NCBI GenBank assembly: GCA_001899805.1
Contig: MKWP01000015.1
Location: forward strand, 558,001-622,000
Direction of reading: 5' to 3'
DNA from: Lysobacterales bacterium 66-474
GTDB lineage: Bacteria; Pseudomonadota; Gammaproteobacteria; Xanthomonadales; Rhodanobacteraceae
DNA: 64,000 bases
Every line of letters starts with the position of its first letter. Within the stretch, counting starts at the first letter, position 1. Positions 56,209 to 64,000 of the stretch are shown here, piece by piece. The translations under genes were made by a program, and so were the position numbers. The notes under the pieces were generated by a model, which worked only from the letters and a program-made list of their open reading frames with translations, had not been told where the DNA came from and made no database searches.

Positions 56209-56978
56209 ACTTCGAACTGTCCCAACTGCAAAGCCTGATCGCCGCGCTGCTGTGGCCGCTGGCCCGGATCAGCGGGTTGATGCTGACCGCCCCGGTGCTG
56301 GGCGCGCGCACGATCCCGGCGCGCGTGCGGGTCGGCCTCGCGCTGGTGCTGACGCTGGTGTTGATGCCATTGGCGCCATCGCCCGGCAAGGTCGATGCGC
56401 TCAGCCTCGCGGCGCTGGTCACGGTGATGCAGCAACTGGTGGTGGGCGCGGCGATGGGCTTTGCCCTGAAGCTGGCGTTCGAGGCCTTGTCGATGGGCGG
56501 CGAACTGGTGGCCTCGTCGATGGGCCTGTCGTTCGCGCAGACCATGGACCCGCAGCAAGGCCACGGCGCACCGGCGCTGGGCCAGTTCTACCTGTTGCTG
56601 GCGACGCTGATCTTCCTCGCGATGGACGGCCATCTCGAACTGATCTCGCTGCTGGCGACCGGCATGCAACACGGTTCGTGGCAGGCGGCAATGCCGGGCG
56701 GCAACACCCTGTGGGCCCTGCTCGGCTTCGCCTCGCACCTGTTCGCGGGCGCGGTGCTGGTGGCGCTGCCGGCGATGGCCGCGTTGCTGGTGGTCAACCT
56801 CGGCTTCGGCGCGATCAGCCGCGCCGCACCGGCGATGAACCTGTTCTCGATCGGTTTTCCGATCTCGATCTGCCTCGGCTTCATCGCCGTGTGGCTGGGC
56901 CTGCGCGCCCTGCCCGGCGCGTTCGACGCCTTGCAACGCGCCGCGTTCGTCCTCGTCCGCGCCATCTCGGGAGCCTGA
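56205..56978 (+). CDS. fliR: Flagellar export gate protein FliR
   Basis: Export-gate membrane protein of 257 residues with about six hydrophobic segments. Signatures include FALKLAFEALSMGGELVASS, MGLSFAQTMDP and LNLGFGAISRAAPAMNLF-like VNLGFGAISRAAPAMNLFS. The GTG start at 56205 overlaps the fliQ stop (GTGA). flhB follows after 3 nt. Confidence 0.94.
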   Translation: MNFELSQLQSLIAALLWPLARISGLMLTAPVLGARTIPARVRVGLALVLTLVLMPLAPSPGKVDALSLAALVTVMQQLVVGAAMGFALKLAFEALSMGGELVASSMGLSFAQTMDPQQGHGAPALGQFYLLLATLIFLAMDGHLELISLLATGMQHGSWQAAMPGGNTLWALLGFASHLFAGAVLVALPAMAALLVVNLGFGAISRAAPAMNLFSIGFPISICLGFIAVWLGLRALPGAFDALQRAAFVLVRAISGA

Positions 56979-56981
56979 ATC

Positions 56982-58130
56982 GTGGCCGAGCACGACGACC
57001 AGGAACGCACCGAACGCGCCAGTGAAAAGCGCCTGCGCGATGCGCGCGAGAAGGGCGACGTCCCGCGCTCGCGCGACCTGTCGGCGGCGCTGATCGCGCT
57101 GGCCGGTGTCGGCACGTTGCTGGCGATGCGTCCGTGGCTGGGCGAACACCTGCGCAACCTGATGCGGATCGGCCTTGCCTACGGCCGCGAGCAGGCCATG
57201 GGCAGCGCGGCGATGGGCGCGGCGGCGACCGCCGCCGGCATCGAGGCGCTGAAATTGCTGGCTCCCTTGTTCGCGGTCGCGATGCTGGCGACGCTGGTTT
57301 CGCCGGCGCTGGTCGGCGGCTTCACCTTCAGCACCGAGGCACTGACGCCGAAACCCGAGCGCCTGAATCCGCTCGAAGGCCTCAAGAAGCTGGTGTCGCT
57401 GCGCGGCCTGGTCGAACTCGGCAAGTCGCTGCTGAAAGTCGCGCTGATCGGCACGGTGCTGTCGATGGTGTTGTGGCATTCGCGCGTCGAACTGCTCGAC
57501 AGCGGACGCGGCAGCGTGCAGGACGGCATCGACACCGCGCTCGACGTGATCGGTCGTGCCTCGCTGCTGTTTGCCGGCGCGCTGGCCGTGGTCGGCTTCG
57601 TCGACATGCTGTGGCAGCGCTTCGATTACGCGCGCCGCATGCGCATGACCCGCCAGGAACTGCGCGACGAACACAAGGAAACCGAGGGCAGCCCGGAAAC
57701 CAGGAGCCGCGTGCGCAGCGTGCAGCAGGCGATGGCGCAGCGGCGCATGATGGAAGCGGTGCCGAAGGCCGACCTGGTGGTGTTGAACCCGACCCACTTC
57801 GCGGTGGCGCTGAAGTACGACGACAACATGCGCGCGCCGCGCGTGGTCGCCAAGGGCCTCGACATCGTCGCCGCGCGCATCCGCGGCATCGCCGGACAGC
57901 ACGACGTGCCGCTGGTGACCTCGCCCGCGCTGGCGCGTGCGCTGTACCACACCACCCGCCTCGGCCAGGAAATCCCGGCCGCGTTGTACGTCGCGGTCGC
58001 GCAGGTGCTTGCCTGGGTGTATCGCGTGCGCGCCGCCGCGGCGCAATCGGCGGACGCGCCGCCTCCGCCGAACCCGGACATCGATCCCGAGCTGCTCGGC
58101 CCGTACCGGATGCCACGGACGGAGACGTGA
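56982..58130 (+). CDS. flhB: Flagellar export switch protein FlhB
   Basis: Export-gate switch of 382 residues. The N-terminal RTERASEKRLRDAREKGDVP, four membrane segments (about 30-210) and the autocleavage site NPTH (in VVLNPTHFAVALKYDD, near 270) are present, followed by the C-terminal tail (SPALARALYHTTRLGQEIPA). GTG start at 56982. A free-standing FlhB-C-like protein is at 18931. The gap to flhA contains a repeat element. Confidence 0.95.
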   Translation: MAEHDDQERTERASEKRLRDAREKGDVPRSRDLSAALIALAGVGTLLAMRPWLGEHLRNLMRIGLAYGREQAMGSAAMGAAATAAGIEALKLLAPLFAVAMLATLVSPALVGGFTFSTEALTPKPERLNPLEGLKKLVSLRGLVELGKSLLKVALIGTVLSMVLWHSRVELLDSGRGSVQDGIDTALDVIGRASLLFAGALAVVGFVDMLWQRFDYARRMRMTRQELRDEHKETEGSPETRSRVRSVQQAMAQRRMMEAVPKADLVVLNPTHFAVALKYDDNMRAPRVVAKGLDIVAARIRGIAGQHDVPLVTSPALARALYHTTRLGQEIPAALYVAVAQVLAWVYRVRAAAAQSADAPPPPNPDIDPELLGPYRMPRTET

Positions 58131-58167
58131 CCCATGTATTCCACGCGCCGCGCAACGCTCCCAATGC

Positions 58168-58383
58168 CGTCATTCCCGCGCAGGCGGGAATCCAGTGCTT
58201 TTGATCAAGGCATGGCTGCAAAAGCAAAAACGGTCCGCAAAAACCGCGAAGAACGCGAAGAGAAAAATCTTCTCTTTGCGCACTTTGTGTCCTTTGCGGA
58301 CAAAGGGGTTCTGCTCTGCATCGCATCTCTTCGGCGGCATCCGGAAGTAAAGGCACTGGATTCCCGCCTACGCGGGAATGACG
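58168..58383. repeat. Repeat element with 35-bp inverted ends between flhB and flhA
   Basis: About 216 bp. The left end (58168-58202) and right end (58349-58383) are inverted copies with about two differences, each containing ATTCCC-N8-GGGAAT. Inside is another imperfect inverted repeat (58233-58301) with a CCGCAAAGGAC core like that of the flgH element. It is of the kind whose spurious translations (VIPAQAGIQ, FPRRRESS) recur in Xanthomonas-like and Neisseria genomes. No transposase is encoded. Confidence 0.85.
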
Positions 58384-58402
58384 AAAAATTGGTGACGCGG
58401 CA

Positions 58403-60496
58403 ATGACCACGCAGACTCTCATGCAGCAGTTTGGCCGCATCGGCCGCCGCGGAATCGGCGCGCCGATCGTGATGCTGATCCTGCTGGCGATGGTGATGCT
58501 GCCGTTGCCGCCGTTCATGCTGGACATGCTGTTCAGCTTCAACATCGCGCTGTCGCTGATGATCGTGCTGGCGGTGGTGTACGTGATGCGGCCGCTGGAA
58601 TTCGCATCGTTCCCCACCGTGATCCTCGGCGCGACATTGTTGCGGCTTGCGTTGAACATCGCCTCCACCCGCGTGGTGCTGCTGCACGGCCATGCCGGCC
58701 CCGGCGCCGCGGGCAAGGTGATCGAGGCCTTCGGCGAGTTCGTGATCGGCGGCAACTTCACCGTGGGCCTGGTGGTATTCACGATCCTCACCATCATCAA
58801 CTTCGTGGTGGTGACCAAGGGCGCCACCCGCGTGTCGGAAGTCACCGCACGCTTCACCCTGGATTCGATGCCCGGCAAGCAGATGGCGATCGACGCCGAC
58901 TTGAACGCCGGATTGCTGACGCAGGACCAGGCGCGGGAACGCCGCCGGGAAGTGCGCGAGGAATCGGACTTCTACGGCTCGATGGACGGCGCCTCGAAGT
59001 TCGTGCGCGGCGACGCCGTCGCCGGCATCCTGATCCTGGTCGTGAACATCGTCGGCGGTTTTACAGTCGGCGTGCTGCAGCATGGGCTTTCCGCCAGCGA
59101 AGCCGCGCATACCTACACCCTGCTGACCATCGGCGACGGCCTGGTCGCGCAGATCCCGGCGTTGCTGTTGTCGATCGCGACCGCGGTGATCGTGACCCGC
59201 GTGTCGGGTTCGCAGGACATGGGCAAGCAGGTCATCAAGCAGGTATTCGGCCAGCCGCGCACGCTCGCCGTCACCGCCGTGGTGCTGGGCGTGATGGGCG
59301 TGATCCCCGGCATGCCGAACGTTGCCTTCCTGTTGCTTGCCGGTTTGTGCGGGGGCGCTGCATTCCTGCTCGACCGTCGCCGCCGCGACGCGGAGAAAGC
59401 CGCCGCGCAAGCCACCGCGCTGGCCAGCACCGAACCCGCGCCCGCGGGCGAACGCGTGGAACTTTCGTGGGACGACGTCACCGCGGTCGACACCATCGGC
59501 CTCGAGGTTGGTTACCGCCTGATCCCGCTGGTCGACCGCAACCAGGGCGGCGAACTGCTGGGCCGCATCAAGTCGGTGCGCCGCAAGCTGTCCCAGGACC
59601 TCGGCTTCCTCGTCCCGCCGGTGCACATCCGCGACAACCTCGACCTCGGTCCCAACCACTACCGCATCAGCCTGCTGGGCGTGCCGGTCGGCGAAGCGGA
59701 AATCCACCACGAGCGCCTGCTCGCGATCAATCCCGGACGCGTGCACGGCCGCCTCGACGGCATCGCCGCGCGCGATCCGGCGTTCGGCCTGGAAGCGGTG
59801 TGGATCGAACCCGGCCTGCGCGAACACGCGCAGACCCTCGACTACACCGTGGTCGATGCGGCGACCGTGATCGCCACGCACCTGTCGCAGATCCTGCAGA
59901 CGCACGCGCACGAATTGCTCGGCCACCAGGAAGTGCAGCAACTGCTCGACCGGCTTTCCGCGGAAGCGCCGAAGCTGGTCGAAGACCTGGTGCCCAAGCG
60001 CCTGCCGCTCGGCGTGGTGGTCAAGGTGTTGCAGAACCTGCTGGCCGAGCGCGTGCCGATCCGCAACATGCGCGGCATCGTCGAATCCTTGGCGGAGCAC
60101 GCATCGCAGAGTCAGGATTCCGGCGCGCTCACGGCCGCGGTGCGGGTTGCGCTCGGTCGCCAGATCGCGCAGGAAATCAGCGGTTTGGGCAGCGAAATTC
60201 CGGTGATCACGCTCGCGCCCGAGTTGGAACAGATCTTGCTCCAGTCGCTGCAAGGCAGTGGTCCGGCCGGCACCGCGGTGGAACCGGGATTGGCCGAACG
60301 ACTGCAGCAGAACGTCGCCGATGCGACGCAGCGCCAGGAGATGGCGGGCGAGCCGGCGGTCCTGCTGGTGGCACCGCAGTTGCGGCAATGGCTGGCGCGC
60401 TTCACGCGCCACGCCGCACCGGGACTGCACGTGCTGGCCTACAACGAAATACCGGACAACCGCCGCGTGCGATTGGTTTCGGCACTGGGACGATGA
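58403..60496 (+). CDS. flhA: Flagellar export gate protein FlhA
   Basis: Export-gate channel of 697 residues. About eight membrane segments (about 20-310) include ASFPTVILGATLLRLALNIA, STRVVLLHG and GDAVAGILILVVNIVGG. A large cytoplasmic domain (about 360-690) binds chaperones and substrates. The ATG at 58403 is 20 bp after the repeat element, which must be transcribed through unless flhA has its own promoter; none is obvious. Confidence 0.95.
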   Translation: MTTQTLMQQFGRIGRRGIGAPIVMLILLAMVMLPLPPFMLDMLFSFNIALSLMIVLAVVYVMRPLEFASFPTVILGATLLRLALNIASTRVVLLHGHAGPGAAGKVIEAFGEFVIGGNFTVGLVVFTILTIINFVVVTKGATRVSEVTARFTLDSMPGKQMAIDADLNAGLLTQDQARERRREVREESDFYGSMDGASKFVRGDAVAGILILVVNIVGGFTVGVLQHGLSASEAAHTYTLLTIGDGLVAQIPALLLSIATAVIVTRVSGSQDMGKQVIKQVFGQPRTLAVTAVVLGVMGVIPGMPNVAFLLLAGLCGGAAFLLDRRRRDAEKAAAQATALASTEPAPAGERVELSWDDVTAVDTIGLEVGYRLIPLVDRNQGGELLGRIKSVRRKLSQDLGFLVPPVHIRDNLDLGPNHYRISLLGVPVGEAEIHHERLLAINPGRVHGRLDGIAARDPAFGLEAVWIEPGLREHAQTLDYTVVDAATVIATHLSQILQTHAHELLGHQEVQQLLDRLSAEAPKLVEDLVPKRLPLGVVVKVLQNLLAERVPIRNMRGIVESLAEHASQSQDSGALTAAVRVALGRQIAQEISGLGSEIPVITLAPELEQILLQSLQGSGPAGTAVEPGLAERLQQNVADATQRQEMAGEPAVLLVAPQLRQWLARFTRHAAPGLHVLAYNEIPDNRRVRLVSALGR

Positions 60497-60620
60497 CCCC
60501 GGGGATCGCGGATCCGGGATTCGGAAACAGCAGCAACCACAAGCGCCATTGGATTCGAGACATGCATACCTCAGCACACTCCGATACACGCGGCGCCCGG
60601 CGGGCGGGGAGCCGGCGCGC

Positions 60621-61883
60621 ATGAAGATCAAGCGATTCGTGGCCACGGGCATGCGCCAGGCCATGCAGCAGGTGCGCGACGAACAAGGTCCCGACGCGGT
60701 GATCCTGTCCACGCGCAGGATCGAGGAAGGCCTCGAGATCATCGCCGCGATCGATTACGACGAAGCGCTGGTGCGCGAGGCCGCGGGACACGCGATGCCC
60801 GCAAGCACCGCGGCGCCGGCGGCCGCAACCGGACCCGCGGACGCAGAAACTTCGCGCGAAGACGCAGCGCGCCCCGCGCGCCACGACACGCCAAGCATGC
60901 AGGACATCCTCGCGCAACTCGCGCGTCCCGCGACCCACGCCGCGCAACCATCGCCGGCGATCGACGACATGCGCCAGGAATTGGGCAACCTGCGCGCGAT
61001 GCTGGAAACGCAGCTCGCCAGCCTCGCGTGGAACGACCTCGACCGCCGCCATCCGATGCAGACCAGCGTGCTGCGCACGCTCACGCGCATGGACATCGAC
61101 GCCGATATCGCGCAACGGGTGGCCGGCGAACTGCCGCCCAACCTCACCTCCGACCAGGCGCGTTACCTGCCGCTGGGCCTGATCTCGCAGCGCATGGCCG
61201 CCGGCAACCGCCAATTGGCCACGCTGGACGGCGTGCTGGCCGTGGTCGGTCCCACCGGCGTCGGCAAGACCACCACGGTGGCCAAGTTGGCCGCGCACGC
61301 GGTGCTGCACCACGGCTCCGACCAGGTCGCGCTGATCAGCACCGACCACTACCGCATCGGCGCGAGCGCGCAACTCGGCCACTACGCACGCCTGCTCGGC
61401 GTGCCGGTTTACGAGGTGCACGAGGCCGCGGAACTGCGCCCGTTGCTTGCGCGCCTGCGCGACCGCCGCGTGGTGCTGATCGACAGCGCCGGCATGGGCG
61501 CGCGCGATCCGCGCCTCGCCGGACAGCTCGACATCCTGCGCGCGGCGCAACCGCAGGCCTGCGCCACCCTGGTGCTGGCCGCCAACGCGCAAGCGCAGGC
61601 GCTGGACGATGCCGCGCGCGCGTTCCTGCCGCTGCAGCCGCGCGGTTGCATCCTCACCAAACTGGACGAAGCGCCGCGCCTCGGCGGCGCGCTGTCGGTG
61701 CTGATCCGGCACGGCTTGAAACTCGACTTCACCACCGACGGCCAGCGCGTGCCGGAAGACATCGCCGCCGCCGACGTGCGCAAGCTGGTGTGCCGCGCGG
61801 CGCAGGTCAACCCGGCCAGCCAGGCCGGCAACGACCTCGCGATGGCCGAGCGCTTCGGGCGCCTCGCCGGCGCGATCGCGTGA
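60621..61883 (+). CDS. flhF: SRP-type GTPase FlhF
   Basis: GTPase of 420 residues that places the polar flagellum. An N-terminal basic segment (MKIKRFVATGMRQAMQQVRD), a variable Ala-rich region and the NG GTPase domain (about 200-415) are present. G1 is GPTGVGKTTTVAKL, G3 has DSAGMGARD (DSAG where DTAG is usual) and G4 is TKLDEAPRLGG. A 124-bp gap from flhA has no clear promoter. Confidence 0.94.
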   Translation: MKIKRFVATGMRQAMQQVRDEQGPDAVILSTRRIEEGLEIIAAIDYDEALVREAAGHAMPASTAAPAAATGPADAETSREDAARPARHDTPSMQDILAQLARPATHAAQPSPAIDDMRQELGNLRAMLETQLASLAWNDLDRRHPMQTSVLRTLTRMDIDADIAQRVAGELPPNLTSDQARYLPLGLISQRMAAGNRQLATLDGVLAVVGPTGVGKTTTVAKLAAHAVLHHGSDQVALISTDHYRIGASAQLGHYARLLGVPVYEVHEAAELRPLLARLRDRRVVLIDSAGMGARDPRLAGQLDILRAAQPQACATLVLAANAQAQALDDAARAFLPLQPRGCILTKLDEAPRLGGALSVLIRHGLKLDFTTDGQRVPEDIAAADVRKLVCRAAQVNPASQAGNDLAMAERFGRLAGAIA

Positions 61884-61902
61884 GCGCAGGGAACCGCAGG
61901 AC

Positions 61903-62799
61903 ATGAATCAGGCAGAGGGTCTGGACCGCATCATGCAACAACTCAAGAACAACATGCGCGCGCCGCTGGCGTCGGCCATGCGCCGACCGCCGCGGGTGAT
62001 CGCCGTGACCGGCGGCAAGGGCGGCGTCGGCAAATCCTGCGTCGCCGTGAACCTCGGCCTGGCGCTGTCGATGGCCGGGCGCGACACCCTGCTGCTGGAC
62101 GCCGACCTCGGGCTCGCCAACGTCGACGTGCTGCTGGGCCTGCAGCCCAAGTGCAACATCGCCAACCTGCTGGCCGGAGACTGCGGCATCGAGGACCTGG
62201 TGCTCGACGCCGCGCACGGATTGAAAGTAGTGCCGGCCACTTCCGGCAAGCGGAACATGGTGCAAATGTCGCAATCGGAATACGCCGCGGTGATCCGCGC
62301 CTTCGACGACTACCCGCAGCCGCCGGAATTCCTGATCGTGGATACCGCCGCCGGCATCTCCAGCAGCGTGTCGATGTTCGCCGCCGCGGCCGACGACGTG
62401 CTGGTGGTAGCCTGCGACGAACCCGCCTCGCTGACCGATGCCTACGCGCTGATCAAGGTGCTGGCGCGCGAATGCGGCGTGCGCAACTTCAAGGTGGTCG
62501 CCAACATGGTCTACAACGCCAGCCACGGCCGTCAGTTGTTCGAGAAACTCGAGCGGGTCGCCACGCGTTTCCTCGACGTCACCCTCGAATTCACCGGCGT
62601 GGTCCCGCACGACGAACAGCTGCGCCGCGCGGTGCGCCGCCAGATGGGGGTGGTCGACGCCTGGCCGGGCAGCCCGTCCGCGCTGGCGTTCAAGAAACTG
62701 GCGATGGCTGCCGATAACTGGGATGAATCGCCCGACGCGCACGGCCGGATCGGGTTCTTCGCGGAACACCGCATGGTCCGCGGGGAGCAGGTCGCATGA
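61903..62799 (+). CDS. flhG: Flagellar number regulator FlhG (FleN)
   Basis: MinD-like ATPase of 298 residues that limits flagellar number and, as FleN, restrains FleQ. It has an N-terminal helix with DQxxxL character (QAEGLDRIMQQLKN), deviant Walker A GGKGGVGKSCVAVNLG, the switch regions LLLDADLGLANVDVLLGL and LIVDTAAGISSSV, and a C-terminal membrane-binding helix. Its stop overlaps fliA (ATGA). Confidence 0.94.
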   Translation: MNQAEGLDRIMQQLKNNMRAPLASAMRRPPRVIAVTGGKGGVGKSCVAVNLGLALSMAGRDTLLLDADLGLANVDVLLGLQPKCNIANLLAGDCGIEDLVLDAAHGLKVVPATSGKRNMVQMSQSEYAAVIRAFDDYPQPPEFLIVDTAAGISSSVSMFAAAADDVLVVACDEPASLTDAYALIKVLARECGVRNFKVVANMVYNASHGRQLFEKLERVATRFLDVTLEFTGVVPHDEQLRRAVRRQMGVVDAWPGSPSALAFKKLAMAADNWDESPDAHGRIGFFAEHRMVRGEQVA

Positions 62800-63527
62800 A
62801 CGCGAGCGCCGAATACCTGCAGGTGCAGCGCCTGTCGGACGAAGAACTGGTGCGGGTGCACACGCCGCTGGTGCACCGCATCGCCTACCACCTGATGGCA
62901 CGCCTGCCGCCGAGCGTGGACGTGCATGACCTGATCCAGTCGGGAATGATCGGCCTGCTGGAAGCGGCGAAAAATTTCACGCCGGGGCGCGCGGCGAGCT
63001 TCGAAACCTTCGCCGGCATCCGCATCCGCGGCGCGATGCTGGACGAACTTCGCAAGAGCGACTGGACGCCGCGCTCGGTGCACCGCAAGGTCCGCGAACT
63101 GACCGAAGCGACGCGCCAGGTGGAGTACGAAAGCGGCGGCGATGCCGATACCTCCGAAGTGATGCGAAGGATGGGCATCGACAGCAACGAATACAACCAG
63201 ATCCTGGCGGACGCAGCGACTTCGCGGGTGCTGAGCCTGTCCGGTTCCGAAAACGAAGACGGCGCCGCCATGGACGTGGCCGACACCGCGAGCCTCGGCC
63301 CGGCCGAAGGCCTTGAAGACGGCGGGATGCGCGAGGCGCTGGCGGAGGCCATCGAGCAATTGCCGGAACGCGAAAAGCTGGTGATGTCGCTGTACTACGA
63401 CGAGGAGTTGAACCTCAAGGAAATCGGCGCGGTGCTCGGCGTCAGCGAGTCCCGCGTCTGCCAGATCCACGGACAGGCGGTGGTCCGGCTGCGTGCGCGC
63501 ATGCACGGCTGGTGCGACAACGAATGA
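62796..63527 (+). CDS. fliA: Flagellar sigma factor FliA (sigma-28)
   Basis: Sigma-28 of 243 residues. Region 2 is at about 15-90 (HRIAYHLMARLPPSVDVHDL, then IQSGMIGLLEAAKNF), region 3 at about 95-155 and region 4 at about 185-240 (ELNLKEIGAVLGVSESRVCQ). It should read the TMAAGNNN-N11-GCCGNNNN elements found before fliC, fliD, flgM, flgK, cheV and others in the window, and is held by FlgM. The ATG overlaps flhG. Confidence 0.95.
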   Translation: MNASAEYLQVQRLSDEELVRVHTPLVHRIAYHLMARLPPSVDVHDLIQSGMIGLLEAAKNFTPGRAASFETFAGIRIRGAMLDELRKSDWTPRSVHRKVRELTEATRQVEYESGGDADTSEVMRRMGIDSNEYNQILADAATSRVLSLSGSENEDGAAMDVADTASLGPAEGLEDGGMREALAEAIEQLPEREKLVMSLYYDEELNLKEIGAVLGVSESRVCQIHGQAVVRLRARMHGWCDNE

Positions 63528-63547
63528 ACGACGTGTGGGAGTTGTGA

Positions 63548-63946
63548 GTGGACAAGAACATGAAAATCCTGGTGGTGGACGATTTTTCCACCATGCGCCG
63601 GATCGTCCGCAACCTGTTGGCCGAACTCGGCTTCGCCACCGCCAACATGCAGGAGGCCGACGACGGCAACAGCGCGCTGACGGCGCTGCGTTCCAGCCAC
63701 GTCGATTTCGTGGTCACCGACTGGAACATGCCGGGCATGACCGGCATCGACCTGCTGCGCTCGATCCGCGCCGATCCGGCGCTGAAGGCGCTGCCGGTGC
63801 TGATGGTCACCGCCGAGAACAGCCGCGAGCAGATCATCGCCGCCGCGCAGGCCGGCGTGAACGGCTACATCGTCAAGCCGTTCACCGCCGTCACCCTCAA
63901 GGAAAAGATCGACCGCATCTTCGAGCGGCTGGTCGCCGCCGGCTGA
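63548..63946 (+). CDS. cheY: Flagellar-motor chemotaxis response regulator CheY
   Basis: Receiver of 132 residues, closely like E. coli CheY ([59 protein letters not shown]). The phospho-acceptor is Asp58. It should bind FliM to reverse the motor. GGGAG precedes the GTG start; an ATG four codons on is possible. It follows fliA and precedes a probable cheZ, the usual order in polar-flagellate gammaproteobacteria. Confidence 0.95.
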   Translation: MDKNMKILVVDDFSTMRRIVRNLLAELGFATANMQEADDGNSALTALRSSHVDFVVTDWNMPGMTGIDLLRSIRADPALKALPVLMVTAENSREQIIAAAQAGVNGYIVKPFTAVTLKEKIDRIFERLVAAG

Positions 63947-63953
63947 CCACGAC

Positions 63954-64000
63954 ATGGACACGACCGTCAACAACGCGGCATCCGCCGCCCTGCCGCCCGA
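63954..64000 (+). CDS. cheZ: Probable CheZ, first codons only (cut by right edge)
   Basis: Only about 15 codons are visible (MDTTVNNAASAALPP). The call rests on position: cheZ regularly follows cheY in fliA-cheY-cheZ-cheA clusters. The sequence itself is too short to judge. Confidence 0.55.
   Translation, partial: MDTTVNNAASAALPP

Noticed and set aside
58138-58402. Short open frames giving VIPAQAGIQ or FPRRRESS peptides
   Set aside because: These are the usual spurious translations of the inverted-end repeat and not genes.

Overview
This is a high-GC chromosomal window given over almost entirely to one flagellar and chemotaxis gene island of a gammaproteobacterium. A polar-type hierarchy (FleQ-like and FleS/FleR-like regulators, FlhF, FlhG), sigma-54 and FliA promoters, an atypical PilZ protein beside fleQ, and intergenic repeats of a kind common in Xanthomonas-like genomes all point to the order Lysobacterales (Xanthomonadales), perhaps Rhodanobacteraceae. 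The taxonomic call is inference; no rRNA or other marker gene is present.

Layout. 1-4.4 kb (minus strand): the 5' part of a large trimeric autotransporter adhesin cut by the left edge, then a TrmB/LuxR-type regulator. 4.8-14.0 kb (minus): a ten-gene chemosensory operon, read from right to left STAS, cheY, cheA, cheW, mcp, cheR, cheD, cheB, mcp-like, STAS, behind a FliA (sigma-28) promoter. Gene order and a C-terminal WEEF on the receptor recall the Pseudomonas aeruginosa Che2 cluster. 14.2-17.5 kb (plus): a membrane PAS-GGDEF-EAL protein with a periplasmic solute-binding domain. 17.6-19.2 kb (plus): a second FliK-like protein overlapping a small FlhB-C-like protein, behind a sigma-28 promoter. 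19.4-24.1 kb (minus): a small exported protein with its own sigma-28 promoter, then (in order of transcription) a soluble receptor, flgA, flgM, flgN and an EAL-HDOD gene. 24.3-36.2 kb (plus): cheV and flgBCDEFGHIJKL. 36.5-41.1 kb (plus): fliC, fliD, fliS, fliT-like, pilZ-like. 41.3-45.7 kb: fleQ, a small oxidoreductase-like gene, fleS, fleR. 45.7-58.1 kb: fliEFGHIJK, fliLMNOPQR, flhB. 58.4-64 kb: flhA, flhF, flhG, fliA, cheY and the first codons of a probable cheZ.

Regulation can largely be read from the DNA. Sigma-54 -24/-12 elements lie before flgB, fleS, fliE, fliL, the soluble receptor-flgA operon, and more weakly fliK and fliD. FliA elements of the form TMAAGNNN-N11-GCCGNNNN (M = A or C) lie before fliC, fliD, flgM, flgK (inside flgJ), cheV, the chemosensory operon, the second fliK gene and the small exported protein. 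The implied order is FleQ plus sigma-54, then FleS/FleR plus sigma-54 (basal body and hook), then FliA held by FlgM (filament and chemotaxis). rpoN is not in the window.

The less ordinary parts are: a palindromic repeat element that appears to supply the start of FlgH; a related element with 35-bp inverted ends between flhB and flhA; a 13-bp tandem array that starts in the last codons of fliE; the sigma-28-driven FliK2/FlhB-like pair and small exported protein; STAS proteins at both ends of the chemosensory operon; and degenerate GGDEF, EAL and PilZ proteins inside the motility regulon.
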